Shown: positions 1 to 11,800 of the stretch, in pieces
How the letters are laid out: each line of letters begins with the position of its first letter
Numbering within the stretch: the stretch's first letter is position 1
Notes under the pieces: generated by a model
Told to the model about the DNA's origin: nothing
What the model saw: only the letters and a program-made list of their open reading frames with translations
Databases searched by the model: none
DNA from: Apostichopus japonicus
Taxonomy: Eukaryota > Echinodermata > Holothuroidea > Aspidochirotida > Stichopodidae
Direction: 5' to 3'
Assembly (NCBI RefSeq): GCF_037975245.1
Contig: NC_092576.1
Span: 12,391,111 to 12,455,110, forward strand
Length of the DNA stretch: 64,000 bases
Translations under genes and position numbers: made by a program

Positions 1-320
1 CATGTCACAATCAATTATGAATTACTTTAAGCGATGGAGTGGAATATTAAATAGAGATGATGAATTTAAGAGGCAGAAAACAAAAATAAGCTGGATAGTT
101 ATATTTCAAGAGTATTTGAAGTTGAAGTTCGTCTAGGCCTAGATCTAATGCCGGCTAGTTGTATTACTAGGCTAGTAGTAGTAGCCTAAATTATTGTTAG
201 GCCTTGGTTAGGCTACAACGTTTTACAAATTGTCAAAGTTTTTAACCCATTGCATTCCTTGTACAGCAGCATGGTGTGTCCAGTTATGATGTACTTTATA
301 AACAAATAATATAATAGGCC
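1..320. other. Left edge: no recognised gene
   Basis: An ATG at base 2 opens a 44-codon frame ending at 136 with a basic, aromatic start (MNYFKRWSGI). It may be the tail or head of something cut by the window edge. It resembles no family I can name. The rest is AT-rich with several aggcct motifs. Confidence 0.3.
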
Positions 321-591
321 GTGGCTATTCTTACGACTAGTCGTAACAATTAGTTATAAACTATTCTTACGACATCGGCGAATTCATGCGAATTCAAAGT
401 AAATAAAGCAACTGCGCATGAAGTAGGGGTGACCCTAACTCTAACCCCTAAATCCAACCTTAACCCTAACCGGAAATTATTGTTACTCCTGTCGTAAAAA
501 TAGTACTCCTAGTCGTAAAAATAGCCACGTTATAGCAACTGCGCATGTGCAAAAGGGAATTATTGTTACGACTAGTCGTAAGAATAGCCAC
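321..591. mobile_element. MITE with 30-bp terminal inverted repeats
   Basis: Bases 321-350 and 562-591 are exact reverse complements over 30 bases, starting GTGGCTATTCTTACGACTAG. Each arm contains the self-complementary ACGACTAGTCGT. The interior holds degenerate telomere-like CCCTAA steps (about 428-473) and partial arm copies. No clear target duplication is seen and there is no coding capacity. Confidence 0.75.
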
Positions 592-2703
592 TTTGAATAT
601 TATAACAATCAAACACAAGTTGCTTCAGTGCAGAGCTAACAACATTTCTAATTACACTTTTTACATAGATTTTCATGCTAAAAATAGCCGATGATGTATT
701 CCTATGATGTGATTGGCTAACACTGCCTTACACATTGTCTGCAAATATTCTTGTATGATCTTCAGTGCTCAGTGAACATAAACTAAGTTGGTTAAACTGC
801 AGCTAACTACTTGTAACATTTCTTTCCCATTATAGCTAAGTTTGTGATATAGGCTATCATACAGTAAGTGTGCACATATCATAATTATACCATTAGGTCT
901 TGTTGTCACATATGTACATTTTGTCAAAACAAGCGTTCATCTTACCCGATGTACTTGAATTGTTTCTGAGACTATCAAGTAATATTTGAATCATTGTTTT
1001 TTGATCACAAAATGTTATGAGTTGAGACAATCTATGAATTTTGTGGGCATATATACAAGCTAACATCTCTGATACTGAAAAGGACTTTCCATCATATCTT
1101 TTTGTTCTCTCCATATGAAGACTGAACATTGCTAATGTAAAATGTGCATTCATACTATGTACAGTAATTTCTTGGTTGAAAACTTGCATAGATTTTTGCG
1201 GTCCCTTTGACCATGTGCTTATAAAGTTTGTGTGTAAACTACTGTATTTTAATGCATCGTTAAAATAGTCATTGAAGTTTGAGATTTAATCGGCATAGCG
1301 TAAAAAGTTATTTACCTACTCATTTTCGCGGAGCTGGTTGTTTGCAACTTGTACTGCAAAGTTCGAACAGGCCTACATGTATGCATAATGAACAGAGTGG
1401 AATTTAGCGAGATCTGCACTCTGTAGGTACAGGGACTTTTGAATGGTGGTCGTTGGTGAAATCGCTGTAAGGTCAAAGCACGGAGCTACTACAGACAGTA
1501 GAGTAAGATAGTACAAGGTCAGTTAAAAGAATGGCAGTGCAGTGAAAATTTGGTTGACCGAGGGACAGGGCAGGCAAAATGAGGGGCAAAGCGGGTCACC
1601 CTTGTAAAACGGCACTGGATTGCATCTGCCCTATATATTGTGTAGAGCATTCACAAAGTATAGGCAGTGATACGATCCTATCTTCACAAAGTTCTACACA
1701 AGTTAGTTATAATGGCTCATACAATAAATGCAATTGGTGTTCGATCAGAATGCAAAAGTTTTCCTCTTGTAATATAATTAACATTACTGTCACTCGTTTG
1801 ATTTGATTTCCAACATTCACAGCATAAATACAGCCAGCATTTAAGGGCTCAATTAAATCAGTTGAAATGTGTAGTAGTACTACTATGTTGGAATTTTGTC
1901 TAGACACTTGTTTTTACATAGAAGATTTCCGATATTCATAGCATATACACACATCCTTTAATGGGCTCAAATAAATCAGTCGAAATATGCAATATTTTTG
2001 TGCTGGTTTTTTGTCTAGACATTCATTTAACTTGATTTCGGACAATCACAGTGTATGCATAGCTGAAATAACAATTTCAAAGACGTTTTGTGGTGGAGTT
2101 GTATTAAAACACAATTTGACAGTCATTTTGTTATTGCAAATTAGTTTTCATCATTTTTTTTGTGTACACTTTGTAGGCCTATTACTATATGTACACAAGC
2201 CAGTGTATTGCCAGGGTTCGTTATACTTAACTAAGTATTGTGTAGTCCTGGATAGAGATAATTTATAGTGCATGTTTTCGCGGAGGACAGCAGTCTAGGC
2301 GCAAGTTTTACCGAGCCTGGTGCAAGCATTTTCAAGATTCATTTTATTAACTGTCCGTATGTGGTAACAGTTCACGAACAAGTGCAGTTTTAAAAATGTG
2401 TAAGCTGTTGGATAGTTTCATGAATAATCCAAAATCGATTTTTAACTTTGGTTTAGCACAGCCGGACATACATTTGTTCTTATACGTCCGGCAAAGGGTC
2501 ATCTTGGATGGAGGTCAGGGCACTTAATCATCCGTCCAAATGCCCAGAGGTCTGGCCACCCTATTCCTAACTTTTGAGTTTCTCAAATATATACCATTTC
2601 AGTTAAAGTTACTACAAGACTGTACAGAGAAAAAATTGTCAACATTTTATTTTGTTTTCTACACAGTGTTCCTTTTGATCGCAGAGTTCCTTTTAAAAAT
2701 AAA
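592..2703. other. Upstream flank of SLC37A4
   Basis: No coding sequence is recognised. Bases 2520-2572 read like the end of an hAT-type element (reverse complement starts TAGGGTGGCCAGAC), but no partner end was found. The SLC37A4 promoter and 5' exon may lie here but cannot be placed. Confidence 0.4.
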
Positions 2704-2845
2704 ATGGATACCTTCACCTTTTGGAAGAATGTAAACTTTTCCCTCATGTTTATGAGTTACGGGATGCTGTTTCTGTGCAGGAAATGTTTCTCGTACTTAC
2801 TGCCAGCAATAATTGCAGAGGAAAACTTCTCAAGGAGCCAGCTGG
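2704..2845 (+). CDS. SLC37A4: SLC37A4 coding exon 1
   Basis: This exon encodes residues 1-47 and the first base of codon 48. It covers the cytosolic N-terminus and first membrane helix, with the pattern NFSLMFMSYG then CRKCFSYLLP. R26 and K27 occupy the positions of human R28 and K29; R28 is a known glycogen storage disease Ib mutation site. The donor is G|gtgagt (phase 1). A pyrimidine-rich stretch ending in gcag at 2684 could be the acceptor of this exon, which would give a 19-nt 5' leader. No promoter can be identified. Confidence 0.93.
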
Positions 2846-5800
2846 GTGAGTTTGAAATGGCAACTTTTACAGATTACAGTATCATTTGTTTCTTGACTTT
2901 AAATCTTAACTTTTAAGAGGAATGTCCTGGTTGGCTTGGAACTGCCCTGCACTGGCATTTAACAAGCCTGGATACTTTTAGGACTGGTCTTACAAATTTG
3001 GAATGTGGGGGGGGGCATGGGGGGAGAGGAAGGTGCTAAATATTTCAGTCCTGCTTACTGTACCTACAGCAGCAAAGTCTGGAGATAACATAAACAAAGG
3101 GGGATGGGGGAGGGAAGCTGAGGATGAGTGGGGGGGCTGATGGTGAGTTGGGGATGAGGGGGAAGTTTCACTTTGAATGAAACAGTGTGTGCTAATGAAA
3201 ATTATTTTGCATAAAAGACCCACAAATTACAATTTATGTACAGAGAAAGACATGCCCCTACAAGGTACTGCAAAGTTATACATTGCAGCCGAACGTGTAT
3301 TTACTAAAAATTTAGCTGAAACCAGCGATCAGAGAGCAGTGGAGCATGCAGTTACAGCAAATATTTAAGCAAAGAGCAGTTAAAAGCAAAATTTTGCATA
3401 CATTATACCATAGTACAGACTATCAAGGCAAGTTTTTGCCAGCAGAATTGACAGATCAGAGATACTGTACAAGGCTGCTTGATTTCACCGTGAAATATCA
3501 CGCCAGCACATTTACAGTACTGTACACAACAGTGGCGGGTACCAATGAATGACATAATAGGTTTATATAATCCAGGCACTTACCAATACAGTACTGTTTT
3601 CACAATCGGTGAAGAAAATAATGAAGAAAGGATGGAAAATTGGCGAGACATTTTACAATATATCTACTGTAGTCCCCATGACAACCACCTTGTATGAATT
3701 GTCAAGTCATGCACAGCTTGTTGGTTGAGTTATTTTCTTCTTTCAGGGTATATATACTGAAATTGACAAGTCATGACACGGCTTTGAACTAATGATGTGG
3801 TTGTTATGTGTAGCTTTCAGAAGTTAGTTATTTTTTTATTTTTTTTTTTCAGCATTTAGAATGCGATTCACACCCCAAAGAGTGCACCATAGCATGTACA
3901 ACTTAGCACTGGTCATTGGTAACTTGTCACACCTACACACCAAAGTGTGCACAATTCAATCAATCTCTTCTGGGGCACCACAGTGCACCACAACCATGTG
4001 TCCCCGGGGGACTTCCCTTAGGGTGCAGCCACAAACCGGGGCACACAACTATATTTACAAGTTACCTCTCAAGTCCCCATGTATACACCTGGGTGAAGAG
4101 AGGCAATGGAGATAAAGTGCCTTGCCCAAGGACACAACGTAATGATCTGGCCAGGGCTCAAACCTGTAATCCTTAGATCACAAGTCCACTGCCTTGACCA
4201 CAACACCCATATTTAAATAGAGCATACATGTACAGTAGATCCGTCACAAGTTGTTATACATGTTTTTATACATATATTCATTATCCTGACAACGACAGAG
4301 GTACAGTATGATGAGAGTTTGCCAGCCGGTAGTGACATATTAACAAACCTGTGAAAAAAAATAATAGCTGTTTGTCCATTCTAAATTGAATTCTTCTAAT
4401 GTCCTGATCTTAGCTCGCATATTTTGTCAGGGTGTCTGTACACTTTTTGTCGCCTACAGTAAACTGAAAGTTTTACCTCATGTACAAAAAAGCGGGCATT
4501 GACCGGGCCGTTGAGGCCATGCAGGATTTTCTTCTGGTAGTCCCTACAACAAGCAAGGTGTACGGTACATTAAGGTCATAGTCCGAATGTTCAGCAAAAT
4601 TGGTTACAAGTCCGAATTTTAACATTTAATAACAAAGAAAAAACAAAATCAAAGAATGTCCAATTTGGACACTGTGGGCGAGATGCTTGGGTTTGGTGAT
4701 TAGAGAAACCAAACTTTGGGACAGTAAAGCTACCCTTTAGGTGGATTATAGGTCCTACCACTTTTATTGTATTTTCAGTATCTCCAAACTGATGGAGGGT
4801 GATACCAATTGATTTGGGGGGGGGGGGGGTTTAATAAGTACGGTTTAATACTGTAGTTAAACTGAAAATATGAATTTGATGTAATCAATTAGTCATCCAC
4901 TAGATGACCTCCCAAGCCGATCTTTGGTCGTCTGAACGGACAGTTGTTCGTCTCAGACGATGTTTTGCTCTGTCGGCTGCCTGGTCTCCCTTCTCCTGTC
5001 GTCCTCTCATATTCTCATCTTCTCATCTTCTCTACCTTTTGCAGGTATCATCAGCAGCAGTCTCAACCTAGCCTACTGCCTCAGTAAATTCATATGCGGA
5101 GTATTATCCGACAAGATGAAACCGCATCTGCTCTTGACGAGCGGACTGATCGTGGTGGGGATCCTGACCGTCCTGTTTGCCAATTCCTACTCGGTGGCCG
5201 CGTTCGTGGTCATCTGGTTCCTCAACGGGCTAGGACAGGGATGCGGTTGGCCACCGTGTACAAAGCTCCTCAAACAGGTGAGTAGATCCGTGTGATGTAT
5301 AAAGGAATATCCAGAAAGTCTTTCAGACTCAGATCTTGTATTATGTTTGTGTTTTCTCGTAAGTGTTCTGTGTCGGCATCGTAGGTTTTATTCCTTTGAG
5401 GGATGCAGTGAGTGATTTTGTGCAGTGATTTTGAGTCAGTGACCAAACTCGGGTCAGAAAAATTCCTAGTAATGAGGGACTCCAACGGGACGAGTTTAAT
5501 ACAGTGGGCATCTCCAGCACCGCCCAAACCAATAGAGAGCGAGTTCCTGTTAGAGAGCTTGGTGGACAATTGGCTTAGGTGTCGGACTTTTGATCCAAAG
5601 ATTGCTGGTTTGATTCCTGCCTAGTTGATTAAGTTTCAAGTGTCCTTAAGCAAGGTGCTTTTATCTCAATTGCCTCTCTCCCACCCAGGGGTGAACTGGG
5701 TGCCTGCGAGGTAACTAGTCATTGGGTCATATATCCGCCTGGAAGGATTGCCTCTGGGACAGGTTATCATTTACCATGGGTAAAACAATGTTTGTAAAGC

Positions 5801-8800
5801 GCCTTGAGACCTACATATTGCTGGTATGAAACACTATAAATCGAATATTATAGAAAATCCAATATTTCTGTCTAGTTGGGACCGCAAAACGTGACAATCT
5901 GCACAGTATCAGACTATAGATCATAATGATACCATGAGCTGATCTGTAATTTATTGAAGTAATCTGAAGGCGTCTTTTTGTCAAAATATCTTGCCAAGTT
6001 TCAAGTCAGACTACTTATTGTTTTTGTAGGCACCTTAACTTGTGCGTGTGCTAAAGCAATTTTTGGGGGTTTGGCCAAAACTGCATAAATGACCCTAGAA
6101 CTAGCCAATCGCCGGGTACCCAAGTACATTCAGCATGCTTTGAACGCTTGTGAGCACTTTTAGCCAATCATGACACTCTGACATGGAGGTGTGTAAACAA
6201 GTATAGATCACACACAAGATGTGACAGGGCCCTCTGTAAACACTGGAGAGCCCATACTACCAGTACGATGAAAAATAGAAAGTGAGTTAAAATTGTTGAA
6301 TTGGAATATACCCAACATGTAAGTTGTAATCGGTAAGCCCTTGCAGGTTTCTCCCACATATGTGGTCGCTTAAGCAATTATAAATATAACTGCTGATTAT
6401 TATTATTATTATTATCATCATCATCATCAAAACCTGCATAAATTTGCACAGTTAAAAGCACAGCATGATGTCAAGTAGGCCTACAGTATTACAGTAGCAG
6501 CCCAATCACCAAACAAGCACAGGTGACAAACACTGTTCAGCAGCTTCAGAAGTAGATTTGATATACATTCAGGGATTATAATATACACATGATATTTGTA
6601 CAAGAAAGACTTCAGTTGAATGTGTACATGAAGTTCCCTCATGTTCAATGATGACAGTGTGATATACCATGTATATGGGCAATTCCATGATGGAGGGGAC
6701 ATGGCCTAAAAATAAGAAGTGTCAGTTTTCAACCTGCTATCAGTCTAATGTTGTAGTATACATATCTAAGTTTGTGGAATAAGTAAGCAATTTTTCTCCA
6801 ACACTCAAATTTTGAATACATGGCTCAATTAATCAAGGAGGATGAGAGCTCAAAATAATCCTGAAAATTCATCATACATTCCATTCCATCCTAAATGATA
6901 CTCATCAGATATTATTTAATAGTTTTATTATGTGTTACTATAGATACTCCTGTTGACTGTGTTATGACAGAAAAACATTTCAAAATTTCTTCATGACAAC
7001 TTCAGAACAGACATTTTTCAGGCTTCAATCACTGATGTAACGTGAGTAACCGAAAAAACAACTTTTTCTCTATGTGACATTTCTGTAACAAGTGGAAATC
7101 TGATAACCATAATTTCGTTAGTACTCATAGTCCCAAGTGTGGAAACAAGATCACTAATGAGGAGAGACCCATCATGTGTGAGTGATAGATCACTGAAATC
7201 TGTAACGTGAGTAACCGTGTAACGTGAGTAACCAATGTGTAACGTGAGTAACCAAGCTAACACACTGAGACAATGCAGGAAATGCCTATTATTGTCTTGT
7301 AAATAATTGCTCATAAGAGAGGGCAGTGGGGGTTTGGGCTAGGGTTAGTACAACACCTGGAGAGTACTCTCCCATCACCCATGAAGAAGATTCAGCAAGA
7401 AGCTTGGAGGGTGGCCACTAGATGACAAGTTGCCTCCTCCTGCATATTTCAACCTAGAGCGGGAAAGGGCTGGATCCACTTCCTTCAATTCTACCAAGGC
7501 CCTGATACAAATAGACTTCTCTGAGAACTACACATGTGTATCTCAAGATGAAACCCAGACTGCCCACTGGAACCAATGACAGGTGAGCCTGTTCACAGTA
7601 GCAGCGTAGCACTCCGGTTCCCTCCATTCCAGTGTTGTGGCATCAGACAGCCTGGTCCACTCCAAGGATACAGTTATGGCATATGTGGACAAAGTCGTTG
7701 ATGGCCTAACCCAAGCTTTTTAGTCTGTATCTGTCTGGTCGGATGGTCCGGCTTCACAATTTAAGAACAGATTCCTCGCTGCTGCTATTATCCGCCTTCA
7801 AGATGAGCAATCTCAAGATTCTGTGGATGGGATTGGTGGAGCAGTGAAGCGTCGTGCATGGAGCTAAGTCAATTCTCGGAAGGCATTACCAATGCAAAAA
7901 AGCAATGAGCAGCAACCACTGGGATGCCCAAGGTGGACACCCATACTGATGCCGCAAGCTGAAATTGAGGCGAGAAATAGCGAACTCGGTCTGAAATCTG
8001 TATTTGAGAATGCCAAGCAAATCGTTGGAATGGTCAGTAAACATCACTTGCAGGTACAGAACAAGGATGTCATCTCCTTCACCATTACAGATGATGGCAA
8101 CAGCTCTGCTGAAGGGAATACTCCCCATGGAGATGGGGAGGCCACAGAAAAATGCAACCTGCTCAGGGAGTGGCAATGCTGGTATAGAACTCGATATAGA
8201 CTGGTATGCCGTTGAATACAAAGCGGTATTGTACCCCCCTTGTAATAGAAGCAAAGGGGAAACAGAACGACGTACAAGTGTCAGTGATGCAGCCAGCTGG
8301 GCCCAATTTAAAATGGCTAAACCCAAGGCACAAGATACAGTAGTCTATCTCAGGGAGAAACTCATCACCAAACTTGATGCACCAACCTTGGCCAATAACC
8401 GTGGGCACTTCAAATTTTCTGTCGCCTTTTGAAGACTAAACGAATCAGCTCTCTTCCAAAGCCGCTTCCAAACTTTACCCAATGTTCAATTGATATGTTA
8501 ACAATTTCCTATTGGTTCATGGTTTTTGTTCAGTTGGCCTGTTACTTCCCAGAGAGATTTAGTTCCCTTAGTATTATATTCTGGGTAAATTCAAGTTTGA
8601 CACACTGCTAGTCCTCAAATAAAACTTAGTTACAATGTTTAGAATTTGTTGCCGATTTGTGAAGATATGATTCATGCATTATCTCAAAAAGACATGGTAT
8701 ATCTCATTTAGATTGTGATATTATTAAATTACACTGGAGAAGATGTTCAAAATGTCAATTCCACTGATATATGGGTGTTTCCTAGTCATTATCCAGCAGC

Positions 8801-11800
8801 AAGTTCCTCACGGACTCTGATTCCCTATGTATTGTATAGGTGGACAAACTGTAACGTGAGTAACCGTAACGTGAGTAACCGGTGAATGCCTCATTTTCAC
8901 CAAGACAGGAAACCAGATGTGATTTTGATTGTGTTCAGTATTTCTATCATCAACTAAGGTCCAAAAAACATGTATCCATTTTCTTTAAATATATCCAGTA
9001 TGAGGACACTTTTTGAGTGAAGTTAAATTTTGGCGTCGGGGTGATTTTCAAATGTAACGTGAGTAACCGACACTTTCATGTACCTATCTCCTACAAGAAA
9101 CAAAATAATCAAATTGTGTTTTTGCCAATGTTGAGGTAAATTAGTTACCCTATCAATGCATAGAGAGCAGTTATTCAAATTAATGATTGGTGGAGCTATC
9201 AAACCATTTGTGAGCGAAAGTCTTCAAAAATGTAACGTGAGTAACCGTGGAATTGCCCATATGTGTTTACCATTGTGCAAACCAATGTGTATACCATTCT
9301 ATCTTGGCAGTGGTACCTTCCGTCTCAGCTAGGGACATGGTGGAGTCTTCTCTCTGCTAGTTCTAATCTATCCGGTGCAGCAGGTCCCTTGGTACTCACC
9401 CTCGCTGCCCACCACCTCGGATGGCGTTCTGTCATGACCCTAACAGGTAAGCGATATCTTCTCCTTTTTTTCTTTTTTCGTTTTGTCATATTTGAGTGTT
9501 TGATTCGTGCGTTCGTATTTGTGCATTCTGTAAGGGAGGGATTGTCTGTTTCTCTCTCACTGGTACGGTCTAAGCAGCGTGGATGATGCTATGCCAATAT
9601 TCCTGGTGGTTTTTCCCATTTTGGAATATTTTTGGTTAGTTGTGAGAGTATCCACCTCACAACCATCAGCTTCCCTTTGTTTCCAAGACCACAAATCCTC
9701 ACCACGGACCAGAATCCCTTGACATACAGTATTTAAATTTGCGGTTATAAAGTGGAGTCTTCTTGATGATGCTGATTTGATAATTTCTGGATTGCCAATT
9801 GGGAAAATGGGTTTCTTCCGTCCTTCAGTGGCATGCATACAACTTTATACACCACGGCTGCAATAGCAGTGACGATGAACGGGGGGGGGGGGGGCCTCTT
9901 CACCTCCATCGGTATTTGAGAGAAAGGGCAGATGGTGAGGTACACACCTGTCCATCGGATGGGGACATTAACCGGGTTTAAGGGGGATTTAATGAATTCT
10001 TCAATCACAGGCCTGTCTCGTAAATTTCTCAACACTCATATGCCAAAGAGAACGCTTGGTGTTCAACCAAGATGAGTTATCAAATGGATTTGGGGGGGTG
10101 GTGGGGCAGGGGGGATTCAAATAAGCTTCCTAACCATTGGGAAAAAACCAAACTAAAAGCTATTCAGCAGATTCAACGGGATCAAAACTCTTTTGCCCAT
10201 CGGTTTACATTTGATTTTGATAATTAACTGGTCATATCAACCACATCAATATCTCTGTTAGAATAAATGTTTTTCCTTGATGGTACGAATACTACAAGAC
10301 CTTCTTACAACAGGGATGTAAGTCTTCCGTATTTTTACGGAAATTCGTTTTTTTTAAAATTCCATTAAAGTTTCCACAAAATTGTACGAATATCAAAGAC
10401 ACAAGGCGGCAAAAATGCCTGGCCCATTGCAGCAAGCTAACTTCAATTTTCTCTCATCGATCAACCAAAATACCATTTCCTGTTACACATCGCATTGCAA
10501 TGTACAACATTGTGCCATGTGAACATCGTTGCGTACGTGCGAACTTCAAATCGCCATAGCTCATTTCTGATTCACATCTTCTTAACTGCTGGTGCTCGAC
10601 ATAAGTTTCGAAACTAACGCTTTTGATATTTGTGAGCGGCGGAAATCTACGGGATACGCATATGATAGTTGATATTCGTGATTGCATTCGAATGTGAGAC
10701 AGTTTTTTATTTCGGAGTTCGCTGTGACGTATTCGTAACTTTGAGCTAGCCTAACATAATTGTAGTGTGTAAGTAGTCAGAACTAGGAGTAGGATGTGTT
10801 AGCGCTAATACTTTTGAGCTAGCCTAACATAACGATAGTGTGTAAGTAGTCAGAGCTAGGAGTAGGATGTGTTAGGATGGCATTCAACCGGGGTCTCCGA
10901 ATAGTTTTCCGTATTTTTTTTTGGGCTGCACTTACATCCCTGTTACAATCACAAAACATTGGAAGCAGATCCTCTTTACATGTTGAGTAAAAAACAAATC
11001 CTGCTCTCAGATTTGATATTCTCTGCTGTTCCCCGTTTTCCCGCAGGTTGTTCCTGTGTGATGTTGTCCTTCTTCTCGTACACGTTCATAAAGAACTCGC
11101 CGTCGGACGTGGGATCACCGCCGATTCTGAAAGATACGGATAGCGAAGACGGCGGACGGGGAGATGCCAATGGGATCGCAGCAGCGAATGGAAAGCAGGG
11201 ATCGAACGGATCGAATCAGACGAACGGGGAGAAAGCGATGAACGGGATGAAAATCAACGGTATCAAACAGTCAAATGGTTCACGTGGCAACAATATAGGT
11301 TTGTTTATATATAAACTCAATATTAATAAGAATCCTGAATAATATTTCAAAAGTTGCAAAAAGTTATTAATGTTATAGACACTTAATTCAGTTATCCCTT
11401 CCCCTGCAACCTCTTTAGTCACACAATCTGATGGCATTCTCTGTTTGCCAAAATTTTGACCTATTTACGTTTATCGGGTGAATGAAAACTTCTGACGCAA
11501 TCGTTAGTGTTCATCGACACAGTTGAAGCGAAAACATCGGTTGGATGGATAACACAAGCCAATGTCTTGACCTTAATAGGTAATAGGCCAATTATGAAGG
11601 CCGATATTAAAACCCTGAAAAATCCAGGATCTGGCTCGTAATTCAAGAAGATTTATCTTTTGCTGAAACTATTTGTAGAGAAACTTAATTTCAGTATCAT
11701 GCTGATCTTCTTGTTTTTTGGTTATCTTCCTCTTTTCAGAACACAGTAATAATAATGTTCACTGTAGGTCCACTATGCAAGACGTCTTGAGGAGTCCGTT

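Noticed and set aside
428-473. Telomere repeat CCCTAA
   Set aside because: Only a few degenerate steps are present, inside a MITE.
4960-5044. 5' extension of SLC37A4 exon 2 with its own ATG
   Set aside because: It is the pyrimidine-rich intron end. Family similarity starts exactly at the acceptor, and exon 1 supplies the true N-terminus.
7886-8326. 146-codon minus-strand frame
   Set aside because: It is antisense to the decayed transposon protein, whose sense reading makes recognisable motifs.
7037-9246. CRISPR-like array of 15-bp repeats
   Set aside because: The spacing is irregular (from 0 to about 1,600 bases) and the context is an animal transposon in an intron.
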